A DNA stretch of 64,000 nucleotides from Mycolicibacterium moriokaense (GCF_010726085.1 NZ_AP022560.1:868001-932000), one strand, 5' to 3'; positions 45,264 through 55,868 are shown, numbered from the stretch's first letter. Notes: a model not told the origin generated them from the sequence alone. Translations and numbers: made by a program.

Positions 45264-46643
45264 TCATCGCCGTTGTACCGCCTTCGCGTACAGGTCCAAC
45301 AGTCGTGAGTCGGGGTCGTAGGTCTTCTTGACGGTTTTGTAAGTTTCTCCACCATAGAGTTCGTCGAACTCCTCTGGGCTGTAGTACGCATCGGAATACA
45401 GCGATTTGTGTCCCTCGAGTTCACTGACCTTGCGTTCGATCAGGCGGTTTGTGTGCCCTTCGGTGGGGCCGACCGGCACCGACGACCAGAAACCGACGTT
45501 GACGTACGTCTGGTGCGCGCGGATCGGGTACAGCGGCCAGGTGGTGTCGTCGCGGAGCCGCAACGGGCACAACCAGATCGGCTCGATGGGCACGTTGGCC
45601 AGGAACCACTCGACGAACTCGGCGGCCCGTCCGATCGGCACCTCGATGTCCTGCACGACGCGTTCCAGCGGTGGCCGGCCGTTGCGCTTTTCGATCCGGT
45701 CGGCGATGTTGAACCTCTGGTCGTAGGCGATCAGCTTCCAGTAGAAGCTGCTTCGCCGATAACGCCGCGGCCAGAACCGGCGGATCCGCGGGTTCTGTGC
45801 GCCGAATGCCCTTGAGCACCAGAACCAGTCGGTGTCCCAGCGCCACAGGTAGTCGTGGATCGTCAGCCGGTCGTGTCTTTCACCTTCCGGGTGCTGGATG
45901 GAGCGGTAGTAGATCTGCTGGCCGGTGTAATCGCTGACCGGGCCCGGCGTGGCCGTCTGGAAACCCAGCGTCAGGTAGCTCTCGTCGGCCGAGAACACGA
46001 CGCCGTCGAGGTAATCGACGGGTCTGTCGTCATGGCCGCCGGTTTCGATGATGCGATCCATCGCCGCGAAAAGGTCGGTCAGCGTGTGGAAACGCAGATG
46101 GCGAAGCTCGACGAACGGACGCACCGTCTCCAGCTCGATCTTTATCCGAACCGAATACCCAAGCGTGCCATACGAATTGGGGAAGGCGTAGAACAGATCG
46201 GCATTCTGGCTCCGACTGGCGGTGACGACCTCACCGGCTCCGGTCAGGATGTCCATCTCCAGCACCGACTCATGCGGTAAGCCGTTGCGAAACGACGCCG
46301 ACTCGATCCCCAGCCCGGTGACCGCCCCGCCGAGCGTGATCGTCTTCAGCTGAGGCACCACCAGTGGCGACAGGCCGTAGGGGAGCGTGGCCGCAACGAG
46401 GTTCTCGTAGGTGCACATGCCCGCCACGTCCGCGGTGCGCTTGTCGGGGTCGACCGCGATGACGTCACCGAGGCCCGAGACATCGAGACCCTTGACCGTG
46501 GTCTTGGCGCGGGCCCTAAAGAGGTTCGACGTCGGTTTGGCGAGGCGAACAGTCGCGTTCAGCGGGATCGCCCGATAGCTGGCCAGGAGCCGCTCGACTC
46601 CCGCGGAGTGAGCAGTACGTGCGTCGGTCTCCGTCACAGACAC
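45264..46643 (-). CDS. FAD-binding oxidoreductase, DHCR24/TmsA-like (Rv3719)
   Basis: 459 residues with a vanillyl-alcohol-oxidase/PCMH-type FAD domain (SNLFRARAKTTVKGLDVSG, and TITLGGAVTGLGIES near residues 103-117) and a C-terminal cap like that of DHCR24 sterol reductase (WKLIAYDQRFNIADRIEK). With the methyltransferase downstream it would reduce a methylene-fatty-acyl intermediate to the methyl-branched product using NADPH. The start is at 46643. It diverges from the SRPBCC gene. Confidence 0.88.
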   Translation of the reverse strand: MSVTETDARTAHSAGVERLLASYRAIPLNATVRLAKPTSNLFRARAKTTVKGLDVSGLGDVIAVDPDKRTADVAGMCTYENLVAATLPYGLSPLVVPQLKTITLGGAVTGLGIESASFRNGLPHESVLEMDILTGAGEVVTASRSQNADLFYAFPNSYGTLGYSVRIKIELETVRPFVELRHLRFHTLTDLFAAMDRIIETGGHDDRPVDYLDGVVFSADESYLTLGFQTATPGPVSDYTGQQIYYRSIQHPEGERHDRLTIHDYLWRWDTDWFWCSRAFGAQNPRIRRFWPRRYRRSSFYWKLIAYDQRFNIADRIEKRNGRPPLERVVQDIEVPIGRAAEFVEWFLANVPIEPIWLCPLRLRDDTTWPLYPIRAHQTYVNVGFWSSVPVGPTEGHTNRLIERKVSELEGHKSLYSDAYYSPEEFDELYGGETYKTVKKTYDPDSRLLDLYAKAVQRR

Positions 46644-46719
46644 GGATATACGCTAGTCCGCGGTTGCAGGCGATGCGACCGCACCGACACATGTCACCCC
46701 GACCTAGGAGTTTGCACCG

Positions 46720-47157
46720 ATGGGACAGGTCAGCGCGTCCAGCACCGTCCTGATTGACGCCGCGCCCGACACCGTGTTGGCGGCTGTCGCCGACTATGTC
46801 CACGTGCGGCCCAAGATCCTCTCCTCGCACTACAGCGCGTACGAAGTGCTCGAGGGCGGCCAGGGGGCCGGCACGGTGGTCACCTGGAAGCTGCAGGCCA
46901 CCAAGTCGCGGGTGCGCGACGTCAAGGCCACGGTCGACGTGGCCGGCCACACCGTCATCGAGAAGGACTCCAACTCGTCGATGATCACGAACTGGACGGT
47001 CGCGCCCGCAGGCGAGGGCTCGTCGGTGACGGTCAAGACGTCGTGGAAGGGTGCGGGCGGCATCGGCGGCTTCTTCGAGAAGACGTTCGCCCCGCTGGGA
47101 CTGCGCAAGATTCAGGACGAGGTGCTGGCGAACCTGAAGAAGCAGGTCGAGGGCTAG
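46720..47157 (+). CDS. SRPBCC-superfamily lipid-binding-like protein (Rv3718c type)
   Basis: 145 residues with the START/Bet v 1-like arrangement: beta1 (VSASSTVLIDAAPDTVLAAV), a long cavity-forming sheet and a C-terminal helix (GLRKIQDEVLANLKKQ). No catalytic motif. It probably binds a hydrophobic ligand or acts as a polyketide-cyclase-like protein. The stop overlaps the convergent amidase stop by 4 bp. Confidence 0.88.
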   Translation: MGQVSASSTVLIDAAPDTVLAAVADYVHVRPKILSSHYSAYEVLEGGQGAGTVVTWKLQATKSRVRDVKATVDVAGHTVIEKDSNSSMITNWTVAPAGEGSSVTVKTSWKGAGGIGGFFEKTFAPLGLRKIQDEVLANLKKQVEG

Positions 47158-47930
47158 CTCGAACCCAGGAAGCCGGCGATACCGCGCACCACGGCGTCGG
47201 CGTACTTCTGCCGACCCTCGGGCGTCTTCATCAGCGCCGAATCCGCGGGGTTCTTCATGTTGCCCAGCTCTATCAGGATCGCCGGGTACTGGGCGAGGTT
47301 GAGCCCGGCGATGTCGGAGCGCGGATTCAGGCCGCCCGTGCCGATGTAGGTCGACGGGACAAGGCCCGAGGCCTGCAGCTGGTCCTTCATGACGGTCGCG
47401 AGTCGCACCGCGGGCCCGGCCTGCGCCTCGTTGAGCGGCGGCGATGAGTACAGGACGTGGAAGCCTCGGCCGTTGGCCGGCCCGCCGTCGGCGTGGATGC
47501 TGATGATCGCGTCGGGCTTCACCGAGTTGGCCAGGGCGGCGCGTTGGTCGACGCAGGGGCCGACGCTGTTGTCGTCGCCGCGTGACATCGCGGTGCGGAC
47601 GCCGAGCGCGGTCAGGGCCTGGCGGATGCGCAGCGTGGTCTCCCACGTGAACGCGTGCTCGGCGTAGCCGTCGTCGGTGGACGTGCCGCTGGCCTGGCAG
47701 TCCTTGGTGCCGCCGCGGCCGGTCGGCACCTGGCGGCTGATGGACTCGTCGTTGACGGCGTTGTGGCCTGGATCGAGGAACACGATCTTGCCTGCGATAT
47801 TGGCCGGCGCCGCGTGCGAGACCGGCAAGGCCGGGCTGACTAGCGTCGATGCGGCGACGAGCAGTCCGGTCGCCACCGCGGCGCTGGACCGCAGTGCTCT
47901 CGTGGTACCGACACGCAGGCGGGGATGCAC
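47154..47930 (-). CDS. ami1: Peptidoglycan N-acetylmuramoyl-L-alanine amidase
   Basis: 258 residues from GTG 47930, with a signal sequence ([20 protein letters not shown] then HAAPA). Amidase_3 domain: zinc ligands in FLDPGHN, the Glu of FTWET and SIHADG; catalytic Glu in LIELGNMKN. Cysteines in GGTKDCQ and GPCVDQ can form the disulphide known from Rv3717. It has no cell-wall-binding or SH3 domain, as in Rv3717/Ami1. It cleaves the bond between MurNAc and L-Ala during septum splitting. A much longer frame upstream reads across the divergent ybaB-recR region and is rejected. Confidence 0.93.
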   Translation of the reverse strand: MHPRLRVGTTRALRSSAAVATGLLVAASTLVSPALPVSHAAPANIAGKIVFLDPGHNAVNDESISRQVPTGRGGTKDCQASGTSTDDGYAEHAFTWETTLRIRQALTALGVRTAMSRGDDNSVGPCVDQRAALANSVKPDAIISIHADGGPANGRGFHVLYSSPPLNEAQAGPAVRLATVMKDQLQASGLVPSTYIGTGGLNPRSDIAGLNLAQYPAILIELGNMKNPADSALMKTPEGRQKYADAVVRGIAGFLGSS

Positions 47931-48018
47931 GGGCGCCACCGTAGCGCTGACCCCGACTACTGTTGAAGCTCGACCCGACGAAGCAATCAAGTCGAGACCA
48001 ATACGCAAGGGGATCGTC

Positions 48019-48357
48019 ATGCAACCCGGTGGTAGTGGCCAGCCCGATATGTCGGCGCTGTTGGCCCAGGCGCAACAGGTGCAGCAGCAGCTGATGGAGG
48101 CGCAGGCCGCGCTGGCCGCCGCCGAGGTCAACGGCCAGGCGGGCGGTGGTCTGGTGCAGGTGACGATGAAGGGCAGCGGCGAGGTGATCGCGGTGCGGAT
48201 CGACCCGAAGGTGGTCGATCCGGAGGACGTGGAGACGCTGCAGGATCTCGTCGTCGGAGCGATCGCCGACGCGTCGAAACAGGTGACGATCCTGGCGCAC
48301 GACCGTCTCGGCCCGTTGGCGGGTGGAATGGGCGACATGGGACTGCCGGGAATCTGA
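48019..48357 (+). CDS. ybaB: YbaB/EbfC nucleoid-associated protein
   Basis: 112 residues: an N-terminal coiled-coil helix rich in Gln ([20 protein letters not shown]), a central strand region ([18 protein letters not shown]) and a C-terminal helix. YbaB dimers bind DNA in tweezer form and are almost always encoded next to recR. The recR start TTG is 1 bp after the stop, so they are co-translated. Confidence 0.93.
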   Translation: MQPGGSGQPDMSALLAQAQQVQQQLMEAQAALAAAEVNGQAGGGLVQVTMKGSGEVIAVRIDPKVVDPEDVETLQDLVVGAIADASKQVTILAHDRLGPLAGGMGDMGLPGI

Positions 48358-48358
48358 G

Positions 48359-48970
48359 TTGTTCGAGGGGCCGGTCCAGGATCTGATCGACGAGCTCGGC
48401 AAGCTGCCGGGCATCGGTCCGAAGAGTGCGCAGCGGATCGCATTCCACCTGTTGTCCGTCGAGCCGCCGGACATCGACCGGCTCACGGCCGTATTGAACA
48501 AGGTGCGCGACGGGGTCAAGTTCTGCGCCGTGTGCGGCAACGTCTCCGACGACGACCGGTGTCGCATCTGTTCCGACACCCGTCGCGACGGCTCCGTGGT
48601 GTGCGTCGTCGAGGAACCCAAGGACGTGCAGGCCGTCGAGCGGACCCGGGAGTTCCGCGGCAGGTATCACGTACTGGGTGGGGCGTTGGATCCGTTGTCC
48701 GGCGTCGGGCCCGAACAGCTGCGAATCCGTGAGCTGCTGAACAGGATTGGCGAACGGGTGGACGGTGTGGAGATCACCGAGGTGATCATCGCGACCGACC
48801 CGAACACCGAGGGCGAGGCGACGGCGACCTATCTGGTGCGGATGCTGCGCGACATCCCGGGACTCACGGTGACGCGGATCGCGTCCGGGCTACCGATGGG
48901 TGGGGACCTCGAGTTCGCGGATGAGTTGACGCTGGGCCGCGCGCTCGCGGGCCGTCGCGCAATGGCCTAG
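48359..48970 (+). CDS. recR: Recombination mediator RecR
   Basis: 203 residues from TTG 48359, which gives the canonical N-terminus [25 protein letters not shown] with the helix-hairpin-helix. The zinc finger is CAVC...CRIC (residues about 57-72). The TOPRIM domain follows with VVEEPKDV and [14 protein letters not shown], ending in the Walker-like [13 protein letters not shown]. It loads RecA onto gaps with RecO. It overlaps the convergent gatD stop by 4 bp. Confidence 0.96.
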   Translation: MFEGPVQDLIDELGKLPGIGPKSAQRIAFHLLSVEPPDIDRLTAVLNKVRDGVKFCAVCGNVSDDDRCRICSDTRRDGSVVCVVEEPKDVQAVERTREFRGRYHVLGGALDPLSGVGPEQLRIRELLNRIGERVDGVEITEVIIATDPNTEGEATATYLVRMLRDIPGLTVTRIASGLPMGGDLEFADELTLGRALAGRRAMA

Positions 48971-49683
48971 ACGCGCCGGGGTGCGGAGAGACGCTCCGTG
49001 CGCAACAGGTCGACCTCGTCGATCTGCAACGGGGCGAGATCCCCGACCACGCGCGAAAGTAGATAGTCCGCGAGCTGCGGGTTGCGCGCCAGACACGGCC
49101 CGTGCAAGTACGTGGCGACGACACTTCCCTGCACCGCGCCGTCGAAGCCGTCGCCCGCACGATTGCCCGCCCCGCTGATGATCCGCGCCAACGGCTGCGC
49201 GGCAGGGCCCAATACCGTTCCGCCGCGGTGGTTCTCGAAACCCGTCAAGCGTTCGGACAGTTCGGGGATGAGCGGCTGCGACACCACTTCACCGATCGTC
49301 CGCTTGTCCTGCGGGGACGTCGTCACATCGAGCATCCCGACGCCGTCGACCCGCTCACCCGACGACGTCTCATACCAGTGGCCCAGCACCTGGATCGCCG
49401 CGCAGATCGCGAGCACCGGCGCACCCCGCTCTGCGGCGCGCTGCAGACCCGGATACCGCTGCAGGTGCCTGGTGGCCAGCCGCTGCGCGTAATCCTCAGC
49501 TCCGCCAAGGGTGTACAGGTCCAACTCGGTGGGCACCGCATCGGCCAGCGTGATCTCGACGATCTCCGCGTCGAAGCCGCGCAAGCGCAGGCGTTGGCGC
49601 AACACGACCGAATTGCCGCCGTCCCCATAGGTTCCCATCACGTCGGGCAGGACCAGCCCGATGCGCACCGCCGACTCACGCAC
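48967..49683 (-). CDS. gatD: Lipid II isoglutaminyl synthase, glutaminase subunit
   Basis: 238 residues from GTG 49683, which overlaps the murT stop by 8 bp; GTG 49668 is an alternative. Class-I (CobB/CobQ-like) glutaminase: nucleophile Cys in [12 protein letters not shown] and the His in ATYLHGP. With MurT it amidates the alpha-carboxyl of D-iso-glutamate in lipid II, an essential change for cross-linking in mycobacteria. There is no Glu after the His, as in the GatD subgroup. Confidence 0.94.
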   Translation of the reverse strand: MRESAVRIGLVLPDVMGTYGDGGNSVVLRQRLRLRGFDAEIVEITLADAVPTELDLYTLGGAEDYAQRLATRHLQRYPGLQRAAERGAPVLAICAAIQVLGHWYETSSGERVDGVGMLDVTTSPQDKRTIGEVVSQPLIPELSERLTGFENHRGGTVLGPAAQPLARIISGAGNRAGDGFDGAVQGSVVATYLHGPCLARNPQLADYLLSRVVGDLAPLQIDEVDLLRTERLSAPRRV

Positions 49684-50911
49684 GGCCGGCCCTCCCGAAC
49701 GTTCGTTGCAGGGACAGGAACGCCGTGTAATTGGCGACGACCTCGACGTGCCCCGGTGGGCAGGACGTGATCGCCTCAACGGCGTTGTGCACCAACGTGT
49801 GTTCGACGCCCGCGTAGCCCAGCCGCACCGCGAGATCGGTACCCCGTTCACCGGCGGCGACAACGGGTTTGTCGACGAAATGCTCGAAGTTGACGTCCCA
49901 CAGCCACGACAGGTCCTCGCCGTCGGGCACCTGACCGTTCACCGAGATCACCACAGAGCCCGCGTTGGTGTCGACCATCGACAGCGCCTCCTGCCAGCCC
50001 GCCGGGTTCTTGGCCAGTAGCATCCGCACCGTGTGCTGCCCCAGCGACACCGTGCTGTAGCGGCCCGCGACCTCGTCGACACCAGACACGGCGGCCACCG
50101 CGGCGGCTGGGTCGGCGCCGAGCGTAACTGCAGCGGCGACGGCCTGAGTCGCATTGCCGCGGTTGATGTTTCCGGGCAGCGCCAGCTCCATCGGTAACGT
50201 CACACCGTGAGGCCCGTAGATGTGAGTGTCGTCGTACCACCACTGCGGTGACGGACGTTTGAAATCCGTTCCCGTCGAATACCAGTGATTGCCGTCGCGC
50301 ACGATCACCTCACCCGAGCGCGGGCAGCTCACCGAATCGTTCGCCCATCCGGCGCCTGCGGCCACCCAGACCACGTTCGGGCTGTCGTACGCGGCGGACG
50401 TCATCAGCACGTCGTCGCAATTCGCGATCACCACCGTCGAAGGATGCCGCGCGAGACCGCGGCGGAGAGTCCGCTCGATGTGATTGATCTCACCGACGCG
50501 ATCGAGCTGATCCCGGGACAGGTTCAGCAGCACGATCACGGCGGGATCGAGGGCGTCGGCCACATGCGGGACGTGCATCTCGTCCACTTCGAGCGCCGCC
50601 AACGTCGCGTCACGCGCGCCCGCGAGGGCTGCGACCAGCCCGGCGTCCATGTTCGCGCCCTCGGCGTTGGTGGCGACGGCCCCGACGGTGCTCAGCGCCG
50701 CCGCGGTCATCCGCGTGGTGGTCGATTTACCGTTCGTACCGGTCACGATCGTCGTGCGACGGCCCTCACCGAGCTGGCGCAGTATCGACTTGTCCAGCGA
50801 CATCGCGACCAGACCACCGATCATCGCGCCGGCACCGCGACCGGTGACCCGCGACGCCCAACGCGCCCCGGCTCCGGCCGCCAGGGCGACTCGTCCGCGA
50901 ATGGTGATCAT
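49676..50911 (-). CDS. murT: Lipid II isoglutaminyl synthase, Mur-ligase-like subunit
   Basis: 411 residues from ATG 50911. Mur-ligase central domain with the P-loop VTGTNGKSTTT (about residues 58-68), then the C-terminal domain that docks GatD. Staphylococcal MurT carries a Cys4 zinc ribbon inside the central domain. Here only SCPRSGE and an upstream IANCDD cysteine remain in that region, and the third cysteine of the protein is near the C-terminus, so the ribbon cannot bind zinc in the same way. Translation is coupled to gatD. It diverges from the DnaQ-like gene by 88 bp. Confidence 0.94.
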   Translation of the reverse strand: MITIRGRVALAAGAGARWASRVTGRGAGAMIGGLVAMSLDKSILRQLGEGRRTTIVTGTNGKSTTTRMTAAALSTVGAVATNAEGANMDAGLVAALAGARDATLAALEVDEMHVPHVADALDPAVIVLLNLSRDQLDRVGEINHIERTLRRGLARHPSTVVIANCDDVLMTSAAYDSPNVVWVAAGAGWANDSVSCPRSGEVIVRDGNHWYSTGTDFKRPSPQWWYDDTHIYGPHGVTLPMELALPGNINRGNATQAVAAAVTLGADPAAAVAAVSGVDEVAGRYSTVSLGQHTVRMLLAKNPAGWQEALSMVDTNAGSVVISVNGQVPDGEDLSWLWDVNFEHFVDKPVVAAGERGTDLAVRLGYAGVEHTLVHNAVEAITSCPPGHVEVVANYTAFLSLQRTFGRAGRA

Positions 50912-50999
50912 CCCCGGCAGTCTAAGAGGGCAGAAGCAGGTGCCCGACACGCTGTCGAGTGATCCTGTGATGTCACCCGTTCGTGCCATCCTCGAAAAC

Positions 51000-52016
51000 G
51001 TGAGCCAAACAGGTGCCGAAAGTCGTCGGCCCGGCTCCTGGGGCCGGCCGGCAACTGAAGATGGCACAGGCTGGGCCGTCGTGGACGTGGAGACCTCCGG
51101 TTTCCACCCGGGGCATGCGCGGATCATCAGCATCGCGGCCCTGGCTCTCGGCGACGACGGCAACGTCGAGCAGAGCCTCTACACACTGCTCAATCCCGGC
51201 GTCGACCCCGGACCCACCCACGTCCACGGCCTGACCGCCGAGATGCTGGAGGGCCAGCCCTGTTTCGGCGACATCGTCGGCGATCTGGTCGACCTGCTGC
51301 GCGACCGCACCCTGGTGGCGCACAACGTCGGCTTCGACTACTCGTTCCTGACCGCCGAAGCCGAAATGGTCGAGGCGGAACTGCCCATTGACAGCGCGAT
51401 GTGCACCGTCGAGCTGGCTCGTCGACTAGAGCTGGGAACCGAGAACCTGCGCCTGGAAACCCTTGCCGCACATTGGGGTATCACGCAGCTGAAGCCACAC
51501 GATGCCCTCGACGACGCGATGGTGCTCGCGCAGATCCTCAAGCCCGTTTTGGTGCGCGCGCGGGAACGCAAGGTGTGGTTGCCGGTTCGTCCGCTGTCGC
51601 GGCGCGAGTGGCCGAACGGACAAGTGACACACGAGGAACTGCGACCGCTGAAGATGTTGGCGGCCCGGCTGCCATGCCCGTACGTCAACCCCGGCCGTTA
51701 CGTCGCAGGCCGGCCGTTGGTCCAGGGCATGCGGGTCGCGCTGGCGGCCGAGGTCGACCGCACCCATGAGGAGCTCGTCGAGCGGATTCTGCACGCCGGG
51801 CTGTCGTACGCGGATGCCGTCGACATCGAGACCTCCGTCATCATCTGCAACGAGGCCAATCCCGAGCAAGGCAAGGGCTATCAGGCCCGTGAACTGGGCA
51901 TTCCGTCCATCACCGACGCCGATTTCATGAGCCAACTCGACGCCGTCGTGGGCGGCAGCACCGTCGAGGAATTCGCCGACGCCACGCTGGGCGGCCAGCA
52001 GATGGCGCTCTTCTAG
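51000..52016 (+). CDS. DnaQ-like 3'-5' exonuclease with BRCT-like C-terminus
   Basis: 338 residues from GTG 51000. DEDDh exonuclease domain (about 24-190): VVDVETSGF, VAHNVGFDYSFL and HDALDDAMV supply the acidic residues and histidine. The C-terminal 85 residues (MRVALAAEVDRTHEELVERI ... GIPSITDADFMSQL) resemble a BRCT domain, as in the Rv3711 family. It may proofread or process DNA ends rather than act as the main epsilon subunit, since mycobacterial DnaE1 proofreads through its own PHP domain. Confidence 0.92.
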   Translation: MSQTGAESRRPGSWGRPATEDGTGWAVVDVETSGFHPGHARIISIAALALGDDGNVEQSLYTLLNPGVDPGPTHVHGLTAEMLEGQPCFGDIVGDLVDLLRDRTLVAHNVGFDYSFLTAEAEMVEAELPIDSAMCTVELARRLELGTENLRLETLAAHWGITQLKPHDALDDAMVLAQILKPVLVRARERKVWLPVRPLSRREWPNGQVTHEELRPLKMLAARLPCPYVNPGRYVAGRPLVQGMRVALAAEVDRTHEELVERILHAGLSYADAVDIETSVIICNEANPEQGKGYQARELGIPSITDADFMSQLDAVVGGSTVEEFADATLGGQQMALF

Positions 52017-52031
52017 GACCCCCTTGTAACC

Positions 52032-52045
52032 ACTACGTATGTAGT
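52032..52045. promoter_or_regulatory. Operator ACTACGTATGTAGT upstream of the four-helix membrane protein
   Basis: Perfect arms ACTAC/GTAGT with a 4-bp centre. It overlaps the likely -10 element (GATACT, 52046-52051) in front of the ATG at 52060, so bound repressor would block RNA polymerase. Confidence 0.65.
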
Positions 52046-52059
52046 GATACTGTGCGCTC

Positions 52060-52512
52060 ATGAATACCACTACAAGCGTAGTACATGAGTCCTTCAAGGA
52101 CACGCTTCACCGGCGCGGCTACTTCTACCGCGAGGCCGCCGCGCTGACCATCTCGCTGGGTGTGCTCCTCCACGTGCTGCGGGTCATCTTCGGCGACGAC
52201 TTCGCCATGACGTACGTCGTGACGCCGACGACCGACAAGATCCTGCTCGTGCCGATGAGCTATGCGGGCATCACCGGAATCCTGTTGCTCGCCAAGCATC
52301 GCGTCGTGTTCACCAGCAAGCGGCAGCGAGCGCTGTTCACCGCCTCGGTCATCTACATCGCGGGCAGTGTGCCGCTACACATCTACTGCAGCTACATCAT
52401 CTGGGACACGACCCTGATGACGTGGTTCCCGATGTGGTTCAGCTGGTTCCTGCTGATCGTCGTGTACCCGGCGTTCCTCACCCTTTTCGCCAAGCTGCAA
52501 TATAGGAACTGA
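52060..52512 (+). CDS. Four-helix membrane protein controlled with a TetR gene
   Basis: 150 residues with four predicted transmembrane helices (about 26-44, 60-80, 90-110, 120-142) and short loops; the C-terminus is FLTLFAKLQYRN. No transporter motif is recognised. The ATG is only about 9-12 bp beyond the -10 element, so the mRNA is probably leaderless. The TetR gene starts inside its stop codon (TGATG), so both are made together. A role in export or tolerance of the TetR ligand is possible but unproven. Confidence 0.83.
   Translation: MNTTTSVVHESFKDTLHRRGYFYREAAALTISLGVLLHVLRVIFGDDFAMTYVVTPTTDKILLVPMSYAGITGILLLAKHRVVFTSKRQRALFTASVIYIAGSVPLHIYCSYIIWDTTLMTWFPMWFSWFLLIVVYPAFLTLFAKLQYRN
52069..52082. 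promoter_or_regulatory. Second ACTAC-N4-GTAGT operator inside the gene start
   Basis: ACTACAAGCGTAGT has the same arms as the site at 52032, with centres 37 bp apart. It lies within codons 4-8 of the membrane-protein gene, a roadblock position. Confidence 0.6.
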
Positions 52513-53078
52513 TGCCGCCCAATCCAGAGCGCCGCAACCAGATCCTCGACGCCGCCATCGACATCCTCTGCGATGACGGCGTCGGGGGTCTCACGCATCG
52601 CCAGGTCGACAGCCGCGCCGGTGTACCGGCGGGCACCACGTCAAACTACTTCCGCACCCGGCAGGCGTTGCTGGAGGCGACGGCGGCCCGCACCGTCGAC
52701 CTGCACTGGCAGCGGGTCGAAATGCTGCAGTCGGCCGTCGGTCCGCTGAGCCGGGATGCGTTGAAAGCATTGATGATTCGCATGCTTGAGCCCGATGAGC
52801 AGGCGCGCCGCTGGACGCTGGCCCGATTCGAGCTCTTCATGGAAAGCACACGACGCCCGGAGTTGCAGCCGATGATGCGTGAACTCCAGGCCGCCGCGGT
52901 GAAGTCGGCGACGCTCATATTCGAGGCGGCGGGCTTCACCCCGGCGCCGGAGCGGATGGACGAACTCGCCAGGCTGCTCAACGGGCTTGCGTTCAGCAAC
53001 TTGACGCTCGCGCCCGAGCCGGGCACCCAGGACGTCGACGGTCTGGTGGACCGACTGTTGAGCGTCTTCCCCGACTAG
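52512..53078 (+). CDS. TetR-family regulator
   Basis: 188 residues. Helix-turn-helix ILDAAIDILCDDGVGGLTHR, then QVDSRAGVPAGTTSNYFRTR (residues about 11-50). The C-terminal domain is of the QacR/TetR_C-like type with HWQRVEMLQSAVGPLSRDAL. It shares one base with the preceding stop, and the paired ACTAC palindromes upstream of the operon are its likely targets, making a self-regulating two-gene unit. Confidence 0.9.
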   Translation: MPPNPERRNQILDAAIDILCDDGVGGLTHRQVDSRAGVPAGTTSNYFRTRQALLEATAARTVDLHWQRVEMLQSAVGPLSRDALKALMIRMLEPDEQARRWTLARFELFMESTRRPELQPMMRELQAAAVKSATLIFEAAGFTPAPERMDELARLLNGLAFSNLTLAPEPGTQDVDGLVDRLLSVFPD

Positions 53079-53461
53079 GAAAGCGCTTTCGCCTTCAGGC
53101 TGTCGAACTCGGCCTGCGTAATCGTGCCGGCTTCCAAGAGCGCCTTCGCGTCTGCGATCTCCTGCGCCGGCGAGCGCCCCGCGGCCTCTCTGATGTATTC
53201 GTCGGCCGCCTTTTGGGCCGCGACTGCCGCGGCATGTGCCCGCTGCGCCATGCCCTTACCTCGGGCCAACAGGTAGATCAGTGCCGTGATCCATGGGAAG
53301 ACGATCAGAAAGAACACCCAGATGGCCTTCACGACACCGGATGTTTCATGGTCGCGCCAGAACAGGTCGGTGAGGATCTGAAACAGCACAATCAGATACG
53401 CGATCCACCCGAAGATGATGAGGAAGTGCCAGAGGAAATCCCACGTTGAACCCCAGTCCAT
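53075..53461 (-). CDS. PLDc_N/SHOCT membrane protein
   Basis: 128 residues from ATG 53461, which has an AAGGAG site; the longer frame from GTG 53485 lacks one. Two transmembrane helices (about 8-30 and 42-66, with FFLIVFPWITALIYLLARG) belong to the PLDc_N type. They are followed by a helical linker (AHAAAVAAQKAADEYI) and a C-terminal SHOCT motif (EIADAKALLEAGTITQAEFD). Such proteins are common in actinobacteria and have no defined role. The stop overlaps the TetR stop by 4 bp. Confidence 0.85.
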   Translation of the reverse strand: MDWGSTWDFLWHFLIIFGWIAYLIVLFQILTDLFWRDHETSGVVKAIWVFFLIVFPWITALIYLLARGKGMAQRAHAAAVAAQKAADEYIREAAGRSPAQEIADAKALLEAGTITQAEFDSLKAKALS

Positions 53462-53522
53462 GCCCGCTCCTTCGTCGACGGTCACATGTGCAATTTGTTT
53501 GCGCGCCAGTCAGTTTACTTAC

Positions 53523-53566
53523 AGGTGAAGCCGGCGGTGTGATTACGGACACCGCCGGCTTCACCT
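53523..53566. terminator. 18-bp perfect hairpin downstream of leuA
   Basis: AGGTGAAGCCGGCGGTGT (53523-53540) pairs fully with 53549-53566 across an 8-nt loop. It lies about 110 bp past the leuA stop in the leuA direction and upstream of the SHOCT gene. No coding signal is seen in the rest of 53462-53674. Confidence 0.75.
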
Positions 53567-53674
53567 CGACACGAGGCAGGCGTGTTCAGCAGGATGCGCA
53601 ACGGGTGTGTGTCGCGCAACCTCGCAGGTCGATGGCGGTCTTGTGGACCGCGTGCTGAGTGCCTTCCTCGGTGG

Positions 53675-55519
<1,845 letters not shown>

Positions 55520-55523
55520 TCAC

Positions 55524-55581
55524 GACCGGCGCATCGCGAACACCCGCGACGGGAAGCCGGTCTGATCAGACCCCGTCGCGG
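55524..55581 (-). promoter_or_regulatory. leuA attenuator: mutually exclusive hairpins
   Basis: Hairpin A pairs 55572-55581 with 55544-55553 (10 bp) and contains the 14-bp palindrome GGTCTGATCAGACC in its loop. Hairpin B pairs GACCGGC (55556-55562) with GCCGGTC (55524-55530) and cannot form at the same time as A without a pseudoknot. The leucine codons of the leader peptide end only 6 nt before hairpin A, so ribosome stalling can decide the fold. Confidence 0.6.
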
Positions 55582-55607
55582 CTGCCGAGAAGGAGCACCC
55601 GCTGCAC
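55566..55607 (-). CDS. leuL: leuA leader peptide
   Basis: A 13-codon frame reading MQRVLLLGSRDGV, with GTG start at 55607 (or GTG 55598). Codons 5-7 are CTC CTT CTC, three leucines in a row, in the 5' leader of leuA. Its TGA lies in the centre of the palindrome that forms the hairpin loop. This is the layout of translation-dependent attenuation described for leuA and ilvB in actinobacteria. The start follows the predicted -10 by 7 nt, so the leader could be leaderless. Too short for normal gene finding. Confidence 0.65.
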   Translation of the reverse strand: MQRVLLLGSRDGV

Positions 55608-55614
55608 GGCAAAA

Positions 55615-55644
55615 ACTGTACTCCCAACCCGGGCGGCCAACCAA
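55615..55644 (-). promoter_or_regulatory. leuA: Predicted leuA promoter
   Basis: On the leuA strand, TTGGTT (55644-55639) and TACAGT (55620-55615) are 18 bp apart, a good SigA-like pair. Transcription would begin at about 55608, directly at the leader-peptide GTG. Confidence 0.5.
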
Positions 55645-55868
55645 ATCCCCTCCGGGCCCGGTGGCCCTCCGAGCGCTCACCCTCGGCCGGAACTCCATAC
55701 CTCACAGAATGCTCGCGTCCCTCTGGGGATTGCAGTCACAACGAATTTAAATACGCATTTCGGTCCTGAACCGTGGCAAGTTTACGCATAACGACACCGC
55801 GGTCACTTGGTCCGGACCCGGCGCGCCCGCCGCGCCCGTCGCGACGCCCCCGAAATCCAAGGAGATCC

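Noticed and set aside
46516..48621. A 701-codon leftward frame spanning the SRPBCC, amidase, ybaB and recR region
   Set aside because: It runs across recognisable genes in other frames, is rich in Arg/Pro/His as expected of a high-GC shadow, and shows no domain.
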